Positions 9,748-19,789 of a DNA stretch of 26,913 nt are shown in pieces. Within the stretch, counting starts at the first letter, position 1. Each line of letters starts with the position of its first letter. The notes beneath the pieces are model-generated. The model saw nothing but the letters and a program-made list of their open reading frames with translations, searched no databases and was not told the origin of the DNA. The translations under genes were made by a program, and so were the position numbers. This DNA comes from Chara braunii (lineage: Eukaryota; Streptophyta; Charophyceae; Charales; Characeae): NCBI GenBank assembly GCA_003427395.1, contig BFEA01000161.1, positions 28,875 through 55,787 of the forward strand, read 5' to 3'.

Positions 9748-10432
9748 AATGACTCGTATCATTCGTCATCAAAGGATTCACAGGCAAGTTTATTTCATGC
9801 TGATGTTTCGTGGGGCAATGAGACAAAGTGCATACAAACAATCACATACACCCATAAGACAGATCATGCATGACAAACAATCACAAATTGCATTGACAAA
9901 GAAGGAACAATCAATGTTTGTCTCCTCTGATGGTGAAATCCTGATAGAAGAAGAGAGGGCACTTCAAACCTCATCTCAGAGCATTTGTAGCTCTCGTTTA
10001 TCCTCCCAACAAGTACAACGTTTCAATTTTTCTCCCATGGCCTCCCTAATCTCATAGCGGGTAGGGAGAGGAGGGTGAGGCAGTAATTACCATAGCCAGG
10101 CCATAGTGACTAACCCACTATATGGGTTGGAGGAAGGAGGGGCAGCCGCTACAAATCATTATGTCATGAAAGAGACAGGTGATATGATGCGTAAAGTAGA
10201 AATAGATCTGACTATTCAACAAAATCACACCAATGTTAAACAGAAAATGAGACTTGTTGGAAATGAATTTCTACCTGAATCTCAGATCTCTCATAGTAGT
10301 CCTAGAGGAAATTTGCTCAGACCATTGATCTCTCATTATGAATTGACATTCCCTAATTTACAAGAGGCAGCGGGGAGGGGGTGTTGGGAATCAAGGACAG
10401 AAAGAGGGAGGAGGAAAAAGAAAGGGAAGTGA
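9748..10432 (+). pseudogene. LINE ORF1, N-terminal remnant
   Basis: One frame reads from ATG 9748 (MTRIIRHQRIHRQVYF...) to a stop at 10057, then resumes in the same frame at about 10091-10432 (MTNPLYGLEEGG..., ...KKKGK), separated only by two stops. The residues are Gln/Ser/Lys-rich with no recognised domain; I assign it to ORF1 from its position upstream of the zinc-knuckle segment. The frame runs into a polypurine tract (10375-10540), where coding character is lost. The sequence could instead be 5' UTR. Confidence 0.4.
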
Positions 10433-11126
10433 GTGGAAAAGCGATAAGGGAGGAAGAGGTGAAAAGGGATCGAGGGGAAATGGAGAAGAGGGGGGAGGGG
10501 AAAATGAGAACATGGACAGGGAGGGAATGAACAATGACAAAATATATATTGAGAGGATGGAAGGCCAGGGTAAAATGGAGTTCGGAAGTGTGCCTCCATC
10601 CTCATCAGGCCAAACAAATGGGTCCCAAGTGCTTTCTTCGGTAATACAAGGAGCGAGTACAAGGGCATGTCCTCCCTCATGGGTTGAAAAAGGCAAAAGG
10701 GGCTTTCCAAAACAAAACACTTGAAGTAAAGAGATCAGGACAGCATGATGCATCCCTTCAAATCCCCCTGTCAAATTTACTCTCAACACGTGTTTTTTTT
10801 CTATCCAAATTAATTAGTCTGTCACAGGGTGGTAGGCAGTGGGGGAAAGAAGTCGATGATAAAAGCGTACCCAACTCAGAAGCTTGCAGAACGTGATGCA
10901 ATTTATCAGCGTCATGCAAATAATTGGGTTTTTCATGATGATGCTGCATTCAAATCAGTCAATGAAAAAGTCAAATGGGTTGGCAGGCGCCTGACTTTCT
11001 TCAAACTTCAAAGGAAGTCAAGAAGCTGCACAAGAAGATTTCCTAATACAACCAATTTCAACGACTGTCTTTACTGTTCTTAGTATTCATGAAACTGACA
11101 AAAAAACAATTGATGGATAGAGAAAG

Positions 11127-12063
11127 TTGAGATATGATCGATCGGAAGTTCGAATATATTCATGGGTCCCCCACAAACAGGGTCCAGATGAACGGCGTCG
11201 TCAGATGATGGAGGATTTCTATTGGGTGGAATTTCGTCGCATTCCAATAAAAATCCAAGCCACATTCATACACGATTTTGGGGAGATCCATGATATTATG
11301 GACTTCATCGATCCCCTCCCAGTTTTTGCAGCAAAAAGGCATTGACTATCTCATGCTAGTTATTAATCATCTCTCAAACCTTCCCTTCAATATGAATGAT
11401 GTCATCCCATACAGAGTGGGGGGGAAGGAATTTCATATCCACACGGCACACAAATTGCATTCGTGGTGCTTCCGTTGCAAAGCCTACGGTCACCTAAGCA
11501 CGGATCAAGCCTGTGAACATAATCCAACACGTAGGCAAAGGGTGACAGGGAGGCTGATCAGAGATACTTTCAAAAGTAATTTGTGGAGGACTGTGAATCA
11601 GGAACACGAGGGTTGGGTATACATTGAGGGGGCAGGCAAGGGCTCAAAGTCTAAAGGATGGACGTGGGAAGAAGAGGGGGATCCGAATTGGGACACGAAA
11701 CCCCTAGATAGTTGGACACTCCCGGAAACAGTGGACAAAGTTGTGAACAATGCCATTCCCACCTCCTCCCCTTTCCCCCCCAATCCAAAACACTTACCTG
11801 ATACGTCAGAGATGACTGTTTCAACAGAATTGGACCAGGAGAAAAAAATAACATCAACTGTACGTGAACCAGATCCACATAACTATATGAAAGAGGTTGG
11901 GATTACCACAAATGCTAAGGATTCGCCATCTCAACTAATTGTGCCCCAAAAGGATGGAAGTCATCAGAACCACGACCTGAAAATGGAACAAGAATTGGGC
12001 AGTGAACAAGAGGCCTCACAAGATTTGTCACTTATTAGACGGAAAAGCAGGAAAAAAAAATAA
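11127..12063 (+). pseudogene. LINE ORF1 core with CCHC zinc knuckle
   Basis: ORF1 of plant L1 elements is an RNA-binding protein that packages the transcript. The first part (11127-11345, frame 3) carries DFYWVEFRRIPIKIQATFIH, resembling the DUF4283-type region. The second part (frame 1) continues with IPYRVGGKEFHIHTAHKLHS and a zinc knuckle whose ligands are C11467, C11476, H11491 and C11512. The join between frames lies around an A5 run at 11331-11337, consistent with a one-base indel. The protein ends in a basic RRKSRKKK tail at 12063, preceded by a Ser/Thr/Pro-rich linker. Ligand spacing is CX2CX4HX6C, two residues longer than the retroviral-type CX2CX4HX4C. Confidence 0.7.
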
Positions 12064-13636
12064 TAAAAAGAAGAAAATAATAATAATAAGAGGAGGGCCT
12101 CATCATCAACAAACATGGAAGCTTAAGGTAGGATTAGTATCAGTCAATAAGAAAGGAGGGGTGTCGCAGGGATCACGGTCATTGGAAGCAGAACAGACCC
12201 AACAGTGAGATGGAAACCCCAAACAAGACTTCTTTAGTTAAGCTTTTGGGCCTGCTCCTATGGACATTGACTTTGAACAGTCTGTTGTAGACAACCCTAT
12301 GACTAAAGCTCCCCCCTCATGAGAGGAAGAACTCATCATGGTAGAACAAAAAATGGTACAACTTGCGAAATGGCTGCTTCAACAACTTAAAGAAAAATAT
12401 GGAAAAGCCACCACTGAGTTATGGGACGCCTCTTATGTACGACTCATCAACTTAATGGATGTCAGTCCCTCCTTGAAACGAGTACTTACTGAAGGGCTCT
12501 CACAGAGAGCTAAATGGACAATAGTTAGTCGCCGCATGTTCAACGCGGTAATGAATATGTTTCAACCACCCACCCCTCCACCTGAGGAAAGCAAAGAGGT
12601 GGAAAAGGGTAAGGAGATGACAACAATCTTGGTTTCTGCTCCGCTGCAGTCTTAGGGATCCTTGGAGACGGGATAAATGAACAACTTGCCTCCATGGGAG
12701 ATAATAGAAGGGAAACACAGGGGAATATAATCTATGTGGACAGTAACGGTCAGGCTGCCCATCAGCCCCCCCCCCCCCCTAGTAAACGGTGATGTGGAAT
12801 CTCTGGGACAAGTGATCAATGGGGATATTAATGGACGGTTAATTATGTCACAGGAGACAACAATGAGTAATAATATTGACAATGTTTATAATATGGAGGA
12901 TAAAAGATACCACCTAGCAGGATCTACTAATAGGAATGAACAAGGAACTTCAAGAGCCCAATCTCACTCAGGAGGACCAGATAATGACCCTGCAGGAGGC
13001 AACTACACAAGAACAGTCACCAATCACATGTCTTGCTCAGCAACAGGTGGGGGGAACACAATATGGGGAGGATCTGACAGGTCATGCATGGCAAACAAGA
13101 GGTTGTACCAAGCCAACCACCTCAGTCATCCCATTGTGCTCAATCACCTGTACCAAGGACCCACCTTGTAATGAGTCCAAAGATAATCCAAAACGAGAGG
13201 TTGGTCTCCTCCCCATATTGGTTAAGATCAATACGGGGGTGTCACTCTGAGGGGATGAACAACATATGTCGATTACCAAAGTGCAGGGGATCGTACCTTC
13301 AAACGAGACATGTGTGATTTCTTGGTAAGGCACTATGATCCTGGTCCACGAGCAACTCTCACAGAAGTAGGAGATGAGGCTCATATGGCAAAAAGGGACA
13401 CATTTGTTTGTTTTGAAGAACAAAAAGAGGCAGGGATCACATGGTTTTCCCATGCGACTTTTGTTAGAATCACAAAGTCTTACAATTGAAGCAAATGTTA
13501 TGTGGTCTGCCTCGAATGGACTTGCCTTTCTCAACATTATTCTTCGAAGAGGTATCTTACAATCTATTGTTGAATTAAATAACGGTAACTAGATCCGCCT
13601 CTAAAGATGTTAAGAGAGGAGGTTCTTCCATAACAA
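12064..13636 (+). pseudogene. LINE ORF1-ORF2 interval with coding-like pieces
   Basis: After the ORF1 stop come (AAT)n-like triplets (12074-12091), then an open, helical-looking segment 12338-12655 (VEQKMVQLAKWLLQQLKEKY..., PPTPPPEESKE), a C11 run near 12769, and a Gln/Asn-rich segment 12734-13250 readable in two frames. A further piece around 13330-13480 reads TFVCFEEQKEAGITWFSHAT in one frame. No domain is recognised. These are probably remnants of the ORF1 C-terminus or the ORF2 N-terminus broken by frameshifts. Confidence 0.4.
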
Positions 13637-14520
13637 GTGCTGGTTAATATGGAAGCAATACAAGCTTATTATGGTAAGAATCTATTTTTGTACCGTGCAA
13701 CAAAAACAGTAGACCTAGACCTCCGATCACTGAATGTAAATGAGTTAGCCACGACAGATGCTGAAAAAAGAAAGGCTATATTGGAACAAGTAAAAGGTGT
13801 AGGGGGTCGGTCATGGCCTGACATTATATGCATACAGGAAACACATCTGACTAACTCCCCCATTCACATCCGGGCCCATAACGTCGTGTGACTGTTCAAT
13901 AAACTCAGTGCTCCGACTCCAAGAAGTGGCACAACTGAAGTAGCGATTTGGGCACCATTTGATTCTATGGCACAAGTAATTCAGTGGGTGACAGATAAAG
14001 AGCAGGGCCGCTTGATTTCTGTTAACTTAACGATTGAATCAAATGTTATATGTGTGATTGATGTATATGGTCCTAACGACATAAAAGATAGAGTCAGGTT
14101 CTTTAAGGACATTAGGAATCAAATTCCGGATGAAATCCCTCTAGTTATGGTAGAAAATTTCAATGTTACCCCGGATAGATGGCTGAATCGCTGGAAGATT
14201 CTCTCCCCATGTCCTTCTTATATAGAAGAGGATGAAAATATTATACATACCTTGTGCGAGAATGAACGCCTGTTTGACTCTTATCGAAGAATTTTTCCTC
14301 GATAAAGGTTATTCACATGTATACGTAATCAAGGTAATCATCTTCAATCTAGATCTAGAATAGACCTAATTCTTATGTTTGAAGATCTAGATAGAACTCT
14401 CATTGCGGCAACAATTTTTTTCGTACAGTCCATGGGCTGGGGCTGATCACAAAATGTGTGCAGTTCTCTTATCATTCATAAAGAAACCGGATCAAGGGAG
14501 AAGATTCTATAAATTGAACA
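13637..14520 (+). pseudogene. LINE ORF2 endonuclease domain (APE/EEP type), inactivated
   Basis: The endonuclease nicks target DNA to prime reverse transcription. In frame 2 the remnants include NVNEL (13733; family NVNGL), DIICIQETH (QETH at 13835-13846, catalytic Glu codon 13838), an in-frame TGA at 13889, then VICVIDVYGPN and VENFNV (14150-14167). In the family the last motif is GDFN, so the catalytic Asp is Asn here. After a frameshift between 14305 and 14442, frame 3 gives SPWAGADHKMCAVL, the usual C-terminal (S)DH motif with the His codon at 14448. All visible losses are G-to-A or C-to-T type. Confidence 0.8.
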
Positions 14521-15089
14521 CATCTCTGTCATCACATAATTAGTTCAGAAAATACTTACCAGATGTATGGTAATATTGACACTCGACGAGAGAGAGACAA
14601 GATTCCTACATCTCTTGGTTTAATAATGGTTTGGTTTTCCTTACAAAAAATATAACGAGTATTCAAAATTACAGGCGAAGAATAAATACTTACAAAAAAT
14701 GCATATTCAATAACAAATCCTAAATTATGAATCTCATAAACAACTCAACGAGTCCTCCTAAAATCTCAACATCCAAGAACTCGGGAACCAGTTTTTGTCG
14801 TTTGCGCAACATCGTTGGCAAGAACAATTAATCAGAGATAAATGATCAATTTGTTTTTCTGAAGGACGGATGGATACATCCTTCTTTGCAATGGCCCGGT
14901 CACGAGTCAAACGCTCTTCTATAGAAAGTCCTTTTGATCACGAGGCTTCCCTGGATCCCTCGGTGTCTGCATCTTCAGCAACGAGTTTGAAAGTAGCCTA
15001 TGACTTTTTTTTTTTTATTATTCCAATCATCTAAGGATCCTACTCGGACTCAAGAGGATGACCAAGTTATTCGTCTTTTCTTGGAACCA
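14521..15089 (+). pseudogene. LINE ORF2 linker between endonuclease and RT
   Basis: This region connects the endonuclease and RT remnants. It has stops in every frame, with only short coding-like strings. A T9 run lies at about 15007. Nothing else is recognisable. Confidence 0.45.
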
Positions 15090-16028
15090 CTGTTCTAGTC
15101 TATTACTGATGAACAATGTGAGTTCATAGAGAGACCACTAACTAAAGATGAAATTTGGACGACACTAATATAAATGGAGGAAGACAATACCCCGGGGGTG
15201 AATGGTCTTCCCAAGGAATTTTGGAAAGCCATGTGACCTATTTTTTCACGAGACTTAATGCCGTTTTTTCAGGAGGTTTGGGAGTCAGGTGAGATGAGAG
15301 AAATAGTGAGTTAAGGAATACTTACCTTACTATACATAAAAGACGATAAGACAAATATTAGGAACTACAGACCAATAAGCTTATCAAAAGTGGTTTATAA
15401 TTTGGTATAAAAAACTCTTGCAAATCGTATGATCTCTGTAATGGTTGATATAATTCACCCCTCTTAAACAAGTTTTATAAATGGTCGGCATATACAAGAT
15501 AATATCCTTTTAATTAATGAAATGGTGAAGGTAGCACGACAATCTAAACAAAATGAAGTTGTTGTTTTTATAGACTTTGAAAAAGTTTATGACCATGTTG
15601 ATTGATGTTTCCTAGATGCTTGTTTACAAAAATTAAACTTTGGTCCCAATATGCGTAGATGAGTTAAAATTCTACATACAAATATTACAACACGTATTCT
15701 TGTTAATGAGTTGCTGTCTCAAGAAATCCACATTCAGAGGTCAGTAAGACAAGGGGACCCGTTAGCCCCTTTCCTTTTCGTAATTGTGATGGAAGCTCTG
15801 AGAGTCAATCTTAAAACTAATCATAATATCAAATGTCTAAGTATCTTTGGTATACATGAGGAGGCGATACTTATAGCCTCCATGTTTGCAGATGATCTAA
15901 TTATCATAATGAAGGTCTTAGCAGAAAACATGGAAGAGATTAAAAAATTGTTAGAATTTTTTTTTTTGTGTTCCAGGTATGGTAGTCAATTGAGGAAGCA
16001 AAACTCAAGGATGGTGGATCCACTCTAA
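15090..16028 (+). pseudogene. LINE ORF2 reverse transcriptase core
   Basis: Frame 3 stays in register for more than 900 bases with the RT motifs in order: NTPGVNGLPKEFW (15186-15224), NYRPISLSK (15363-15389), SFINGRHIQDNILL (15471-15512), motif A FIDFEKVYDHVD (15567-15602), motif B RQGDPLAPFLF (15747-15779) and motif C FADD (15885-15896), whose Asp pair binds the catalytic metal ions. Eight stops interrupt the frame: 15096, 15171, 15234, 15312, 15408, 15465, 15603 and 15660. There are no frameshifts in this span. Catalytic residues survive, but the protein cannot be made. Confidence 0.9.
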
Positions 16029-17330
16029 TTGTGATCGTCCACCTGAATCCCCCAGGATGCAATGGTTGCCTTTAGAGGCCCCACTAAGGGTACTTGGAGT
16101 ATCTTTTTCTGTTTCTGGTAAACTTGTCTCCAATGATGAATGGATCTATAATCCTGCCATAGAAAAAATGAATCAATGGAAAAATCAGCACACCTCACTT
16201 TTTGGTAGGTCACTAGTAAAAAATAATGTGGTTTTTACTTCAATGTGGTATAAATCAACATTTTGGGCAATTGGTAAACCACGAATCAAACATCTTCAAA
16301 AACAGGTGTCGGTCTTTCTTTGGAGAAAGAATCATGAACAAGAGAGAGTTATTCAAAGAGTGGCATGGTCCACTCTCATTCAACTAAAGACTAGGGGAGG
16401 TTAAGGAATTCTGGACCCAACCCTGCAATGTCAAGCCTTGTCCTTACAATGGATGATAGATCTCATTTTAGGCATTAACAAGCCCTAACAACCTATGACT
16501 CTATAACAAATAAGGAGACTGACGCCTACTACACCATCAGATGTGCATCCCCTCACTTGGGTAGATAACAAATTTTGGAACATCCCCCGACCTTGCACAC
16601 ATTCAAAGTTAGGGGGAGAGAGAGGTGCAGCTCGTGTTAATCTTCTTGTTGATAACTTATGAGTGTCCCTATTGAAAACGTGGCGAAAGCTGCCCCTACC
16701 AAATAGAACTTTGCCTACACGTTTTGAAGAAATCTTGAGGCAACCCTTATTCGGAAACCGATGGATAACTGACGTTAATGGTTGTGCATACAATAGCTCT
16801 ACTCCTCTCTGGTTATAGTGGGTGAAAAAAAGGGTAATACGGGTCAAAAACATTTGGGATCTGGAAAAGAGGGGTTGGATGAATACTGATCAACTTAAGA
16901 AAACAATTACATATGCTCATAAATTAGCTCAAAAATTGGACCAGATCATTTGTTCTATTCCCCTAGCCTGGGTGAGAGAATTAAAAAAAGGGGTAAGATT
17001 TCAGGAGGAAGATTTTGTTATGATCACACATGATCCACAATGTTGGCAGGTAGGGCAAATAATATGTCTATTAAAAGAAGGAGCCTTAGTGACCCTCTTC
17101 AGAATGACTGCAAATCATACTCTCTGCCCTTCATCAACCAACCAAGTCCGAGTCGAGTTCTTCCCCTTCAAATAAATTTTTAGGATTAGAGTTATTTTCA
17201 TCTCCGCAACCGCAGGCTGGAGAGTCTTTCACCTGCAATGCCCAATTCCGGATCTACCTTAGATCCAACCGAATGGGTATGGTAAACTGAGAAAAGGAGT
17301 AAACCACGTACCTTGCAATCACTTACGGTT
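16029..17330 (+). pseudogene. LINE ORF2 post-RT region
   Basis: After a frame change near 16028-16057, frame 1 is mostly open (16057-16404 and 16822-17175, joined by the same frame with stops at 16402 and later). Recognisable strings are PLRVLGVSFS, the FLWRKNHEQ region and RVAWSTLIQLKTRGG followed by a stop and GILDPTLQCQALSLQWM, which match the conserved post-RT segment (LGW/GGLGV region) of plant LINEs. The later segment DLEKRGWMNTDQLKKTITYA and the Trp-rich parts have no domain name that I recognise. Confidence 0.75.
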
Positions 17331-17850
17331 AAGGCAGTGTATCGTTTGTTGAGACCACGTGTGGATGTGTCATTTGTAATTAGGGACCGATGGGTTAGAC
17401 ATCTGAATATTGAAGCACAAAGTTTCTAAAATATATATATTTTTAATAAGCTAAAAAAACACCCAGCCAAGTTTTCCTCTCTACAGTGGCAAATACTTCA
17501 TCGATGTTTGCCCACAAATGACTGGCTTATTGATCACACTAATTTAGAACAACGAGGTTTGGCATTTCCATGGTGCAAATCATGTCTATCTGTTTTTCCT
17601 AATAAAAAAATCAAGGAAACTATTGAGCACGTGTTCATCCAATGTCCAGGATCGGTTTTATTATGGTGAAGATGGGACTGTGTGTGGAGGGGATTAACGA
17701 ACATTGACTGGCCATGGGATTGGAAAGTCGTTCTCTTGGGACAATGGGAGTCAGTGGATGCACAACTTTCAAAATTTCAAAGGAATGTTTTTGAAATCGG
17801 ACGGAAAGTCATTTTTGTGGGTATTATGGTACAAAAGGTGTGTATATGAA
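17331..17850 (+). pseudogene. LINE ORF2 zf-RVT (C-terminal zinc-binding) domain
   Basis: Frame 3 reads VYRLLRPRVD, then SLQWQILHRCLPTNDWLI (from about 17478), CKSC, and ETIEHVFIQCPG. This matches the plant-type RT-associated zinc-binding domain (zf-RVT), with its LH..LPT entry, the CxxC and the EH..xxC end. It continues through WDWKVVLLGQWESV to about 17850, with TGA at 17667 and 17851 in frame. The domain is what points to a plant-lineage host. Confidence 0.75.
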
Positions 17851-18230
17851 AGAGAAGATGTAAAAATGGAAGAAACAGAAATTGCTGAAATGATTGTCCA
17901 ATTTGTGCAGACAGAAATACGGGCACACTGGGCAGAGGTCCGTGCTAAGATGCAACAGTTTCATCAGAAAAAATATATCATTAATAGTGATAAGAAATTC
18001 AACCTAAACTGGCTGGGGGGAACTGAAGGAGGAAGCTTGGGAGAAGAGAAATGGTCGGGAAGGGGAGAACAGGGGGAACCCCTAAAGCGAGACTTTCACC
18101 TACTCTTCAAGGACTGGTTTTCACTTCCGTCAGGAGCCACTCTCAGATCCCCGGAATGCTTTCTTGATCCCTTCCCCCCATTGGAGCTTGCAATAGTTGA
18201 TATTCAGTGGTATGCCTTGCAAAATGGTTA
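17830..18230 (+). pseudogene. LINE ORF2 C-terminal tail
   Basis: Frame 1 takes over with EIAEMIVQFVQTEIRAHWAE and a helical, basic region ending KKYIINSDKKFN, then a Gly-rich low-complexity end and a stop at 18229-18231. I recognise no domain. Its position between zf-RVT and the poly(A) makes it the ORF2 C-terminus or start of the 3' UTR. Confidence 0.5.
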
Positions 18231-18377
18231 AAGCTAGATGCTGAGTTATGAGTAGACCTCCTTATTGTTCTCAGGATTTCTATTATTCTTGAGGAGGATA
18301 GGAGATAGTGTTGCTAGTCTTAATGGAACTATCTGGCGGCCAGGTTTTGGCTGAAGAGGCAGATCACATTCTCTTTC

Positions 18378-18399
18378 AAAAAAAAAAAAAAAAAAAAAA
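18378..18399 (+). other. LINE poly(A) tail
   Basis: Twenty-two uninterrupted A follow CTCTTTC and end abruptly at GAATAGTG. This fixes the 3' boundary of the LINE and the plus orientation. A matching GAATAGTG target-site duplication was not found upstream. Confidence 0.85.
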
Positions 18400-18410
18400 G
18401 AATAGTGCAG

Positions 18411-19028
18411 AGTAGGTCTATTTTGATGATGGAGGTGGGGGAGTGGATGGTGGCCGTGAACTCACTGAGGACGGAAACTAGCGATACTCTAGGCGAAAGA
18501 TAAAGAATTAGAACGACTAGAGAAGAAAAAAAATTAAAAATAAAGAACGACTCGTCCACTTCCCTACCTCCATCATCCTGCTGAGGACGAAAACTGGAGA
18601 TGTTCTAGGTAAGAGCAGAAGAACAGAGAAGTTAAGATAATAACCAGAGGGGTCTAGAGTAGGTCTAGTTGATGACAGACATGGGGGAGCGGATGGTGGC
18701 CGTGAGCCTGCTGAGAATGGAAACTAGATACTTTGTCCACTAGGAAAGGGTTCACCTGTGGGACTTGTAGTAGAATGTCTACCCTAGCGCTCAAAGTATT
18801 CATACAACAGGGCTCGGCCGACTATGCTTCAATTGGGGCTATAACCAAGGTTGATGATCCTGGGTGGTAGTAGGGGTGCGCCAGGGACAATAATGGGTGT
18901 CAGGGTGGGAGGGAGTCTCATACGGGCCCTGCATAGATCATCGGGATAATCAAATGGCCAACTGCTGAAGGGACTGTCATATGCCTGGTATCCAGCCACT
19001 ACAACAACCTGGATGTTAAAAAAAAAGC
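18411..19028 (+). mobile_element. SINE-A copy I with upstream tandem units
   Basis: From about 18748 (GGGTTCACCTGTGGGACTTG) to the A-rich end at 19018-19028, the sequence aligns with 20063-20463. Shared blocks include GATCCTGGGT or GGTCCTGGGT, GGTGGGAGGG.GTCTCATA, CATCGGGAT.ATCAAATGG, CTGTCATATGCCT, and the tail CTACAACAACCTGGA.TTT before A-rich sequence. Upstream lie units of a roughly 100-bp motif (GATGATGGAGG.GGGGGAG, GGATGGTGGCCGTGA, CTGAGGACGGAAACT) at 18421 and 18668, 247 bp apart, plus a partial unit near 18565. There is no ORF. The 3' A-rich end and dispersed copies suggest a SINE-like retroposon. Confidence 0.65.
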
Positions 19029-19030
19029 AA

Positions 19031-19110
19031 GTGGCCTGTGGCTCAATGGTTAGGGCACCGGTTGTCAATGTGCACTGTGGTCTGAGGTTGCAGGTTCAAA
19101 ACTCCGCACC
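19031..19110 (+). mobile_element. tRNA-like SINE head (A and B boxes)
   Basis: An RNA polymerase III type-2 promoter is visible: A box TGGCTCAATGG at 19039-19049 and B box GGTTCAAAACT at 19093-19103, 54 nt apart. A D-stem GCTC/GGGC is possible. There is no clean anticodon arm or matched acceptor stem, so this is not a functional tRNA. It starts two bases after the A-rich tail of SINE-A copy I and shares GTGGC.TGTGGCTC with the head at 19371, so it is probably a 5' part of the SINE-B family or a relative. Confidence 0.55.
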
Positions 19111-19370
19111 TCTGTGCAGAGATACCGGTGGGCGTTTACATAATGCACGGTCACTTGCGTATCCCCTTGGGCTGACGCAGGTAAGCTATTAAAGACACTG
19201 CGTGCACTTGGACGATCCAAGGGATCGTCCATGGTGTTGTATGTTGGGTCTAGACTATGATTGGTTTGCTGGCACACTTGGTCCATGGGGTTGTCTGGAT
19301 GCTTGCACACTTGTCCCGCACTCGAGCTCAGCGTAGCACACGTTCAGACCATTCCAGACTGTGGCAGACT
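19111..19370. other. noncoding stretch with a 10-bp hairpin
   Basis: This may be the body of the SINE that starts at 19031, but no second copy was found in the window. It contains a perfect stem TGGACGATCC, loop AAG, GGATCGTCCA at 19209-19231. CTTGGTCCATGG at about 19279 partly echoes it. Confidence 0.4.
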
Positions 19371-19770
19371 GTGGCTGTGGCTCGGTACGTTAACACTGGC
19401 CACTGATAAGCATGAGGTTCACGGTTAGAGGTTCGCTACCAAAAAAATGAGTTTACGCATAAACATTGTGGGGATGCAGAGTAGGGTTGTGCGCGGTTGA
19501 TCATGTGGTATTGGTTACCTTAGGGCTCAGCTTTGGGGGGGGCATGGGTTCTAGGCGGGATTGATCGGGGACTGCGCTGGGGGGGGATGGTTGGTTGGAC
19601 ACTATCCCTACTGGAGGGTTGGGCCCCCTGCGGTAGTGGATGTCTTAGGGGTCCTCTGGGTTGACGTAGAGCTGGGATAGGCCCCAGTGGAGGATATCGT
19701 TGGGGAACCTGCATTAGAGGCTGTCTTAGGGGGGTGAAGGTTGGTCTGTTACCTGCATGGAGAATACTGT
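19371..19770 (+). mobile_element. SINE-B copy 2 with tRNA-like head
   Basis: The head 19371-19440 has an A-box-like TGGCTCGGTACGTTAACAC, a CTGATAAGCATGAGGT stretch reminiscent of a tRNA-Ile anticodon arm, and a B-box-like GGTTCGCTACC at 19430-19440. An A7 linker and ACGCATAAAC follow. The body (from TGTGGGGATGCAGAG at 19468 to GCATGGAGAATAC near 19768) aligns with the 6893-7140 copy but has a longer middle (about 19560-19680). I see no ORF. It ends without a clear A tail, merging into the SINE-A unit at 19790. Confidence 0.55.
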
Positions 19771-19789
19771 CAGATTAGAATAGCCCAGT

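Larger units (their letters stand above)
9660..18399 (+). mobile_element. degenerate L1-type LINE (non-LTR retrotransposon)
   Basis: Plus-strand remnants occur in canonical L1 order: an ORF1 with a CCHC zinc knuckle (11467-11514), an APE-type endonuclease (13637-14520), reverse transcriptase (15090-16028), a C-terminal extension with a plant-type zf-RVT domain (about 17480-17660), a 3' UTR and a 22-nt poly(A) tail (18378-18399). A length near 8.7 kb is on the long side for the class, and the 5' boundary is approximate. I found no confident target-site duplication. Many in-frame stops and several frameshifts make it non-autonomous and old. Confidence 0.85.

Noticed and set aside
10336-10789. 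Pro/Ser/Phe-rich minus-strand frames opposite the purine tract
   Set aside because: They are shadows of a polypurine stretch, which has no stops on the complementary strand.
15090-15670. Reassigned stop codons (alternative genetic code) as the reason for many stops in the LINE RT
   Set aside because: All three stop codons appear at positions where the family has different residues, and the adjacent gypsy pol frame runs almost 700 codons without a stop under the standard code. Decay explains it better.
18400-18412. GAATAGTG after the poly(A) as one side of a LINE target-site duplication
   Set aside because: I searched by eye around 9.2-9.7 kb for a matching copy and found none; the LINE 5' end is too uncertain.
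19031-19110. Functional tRNA gene
   Set aside because: A and B boxes are present, but there is no clean anticodon arm and no matched acceptor stem, and related degenerate heads sit nearby. A SINE head or tRNA pseudogene fits better.
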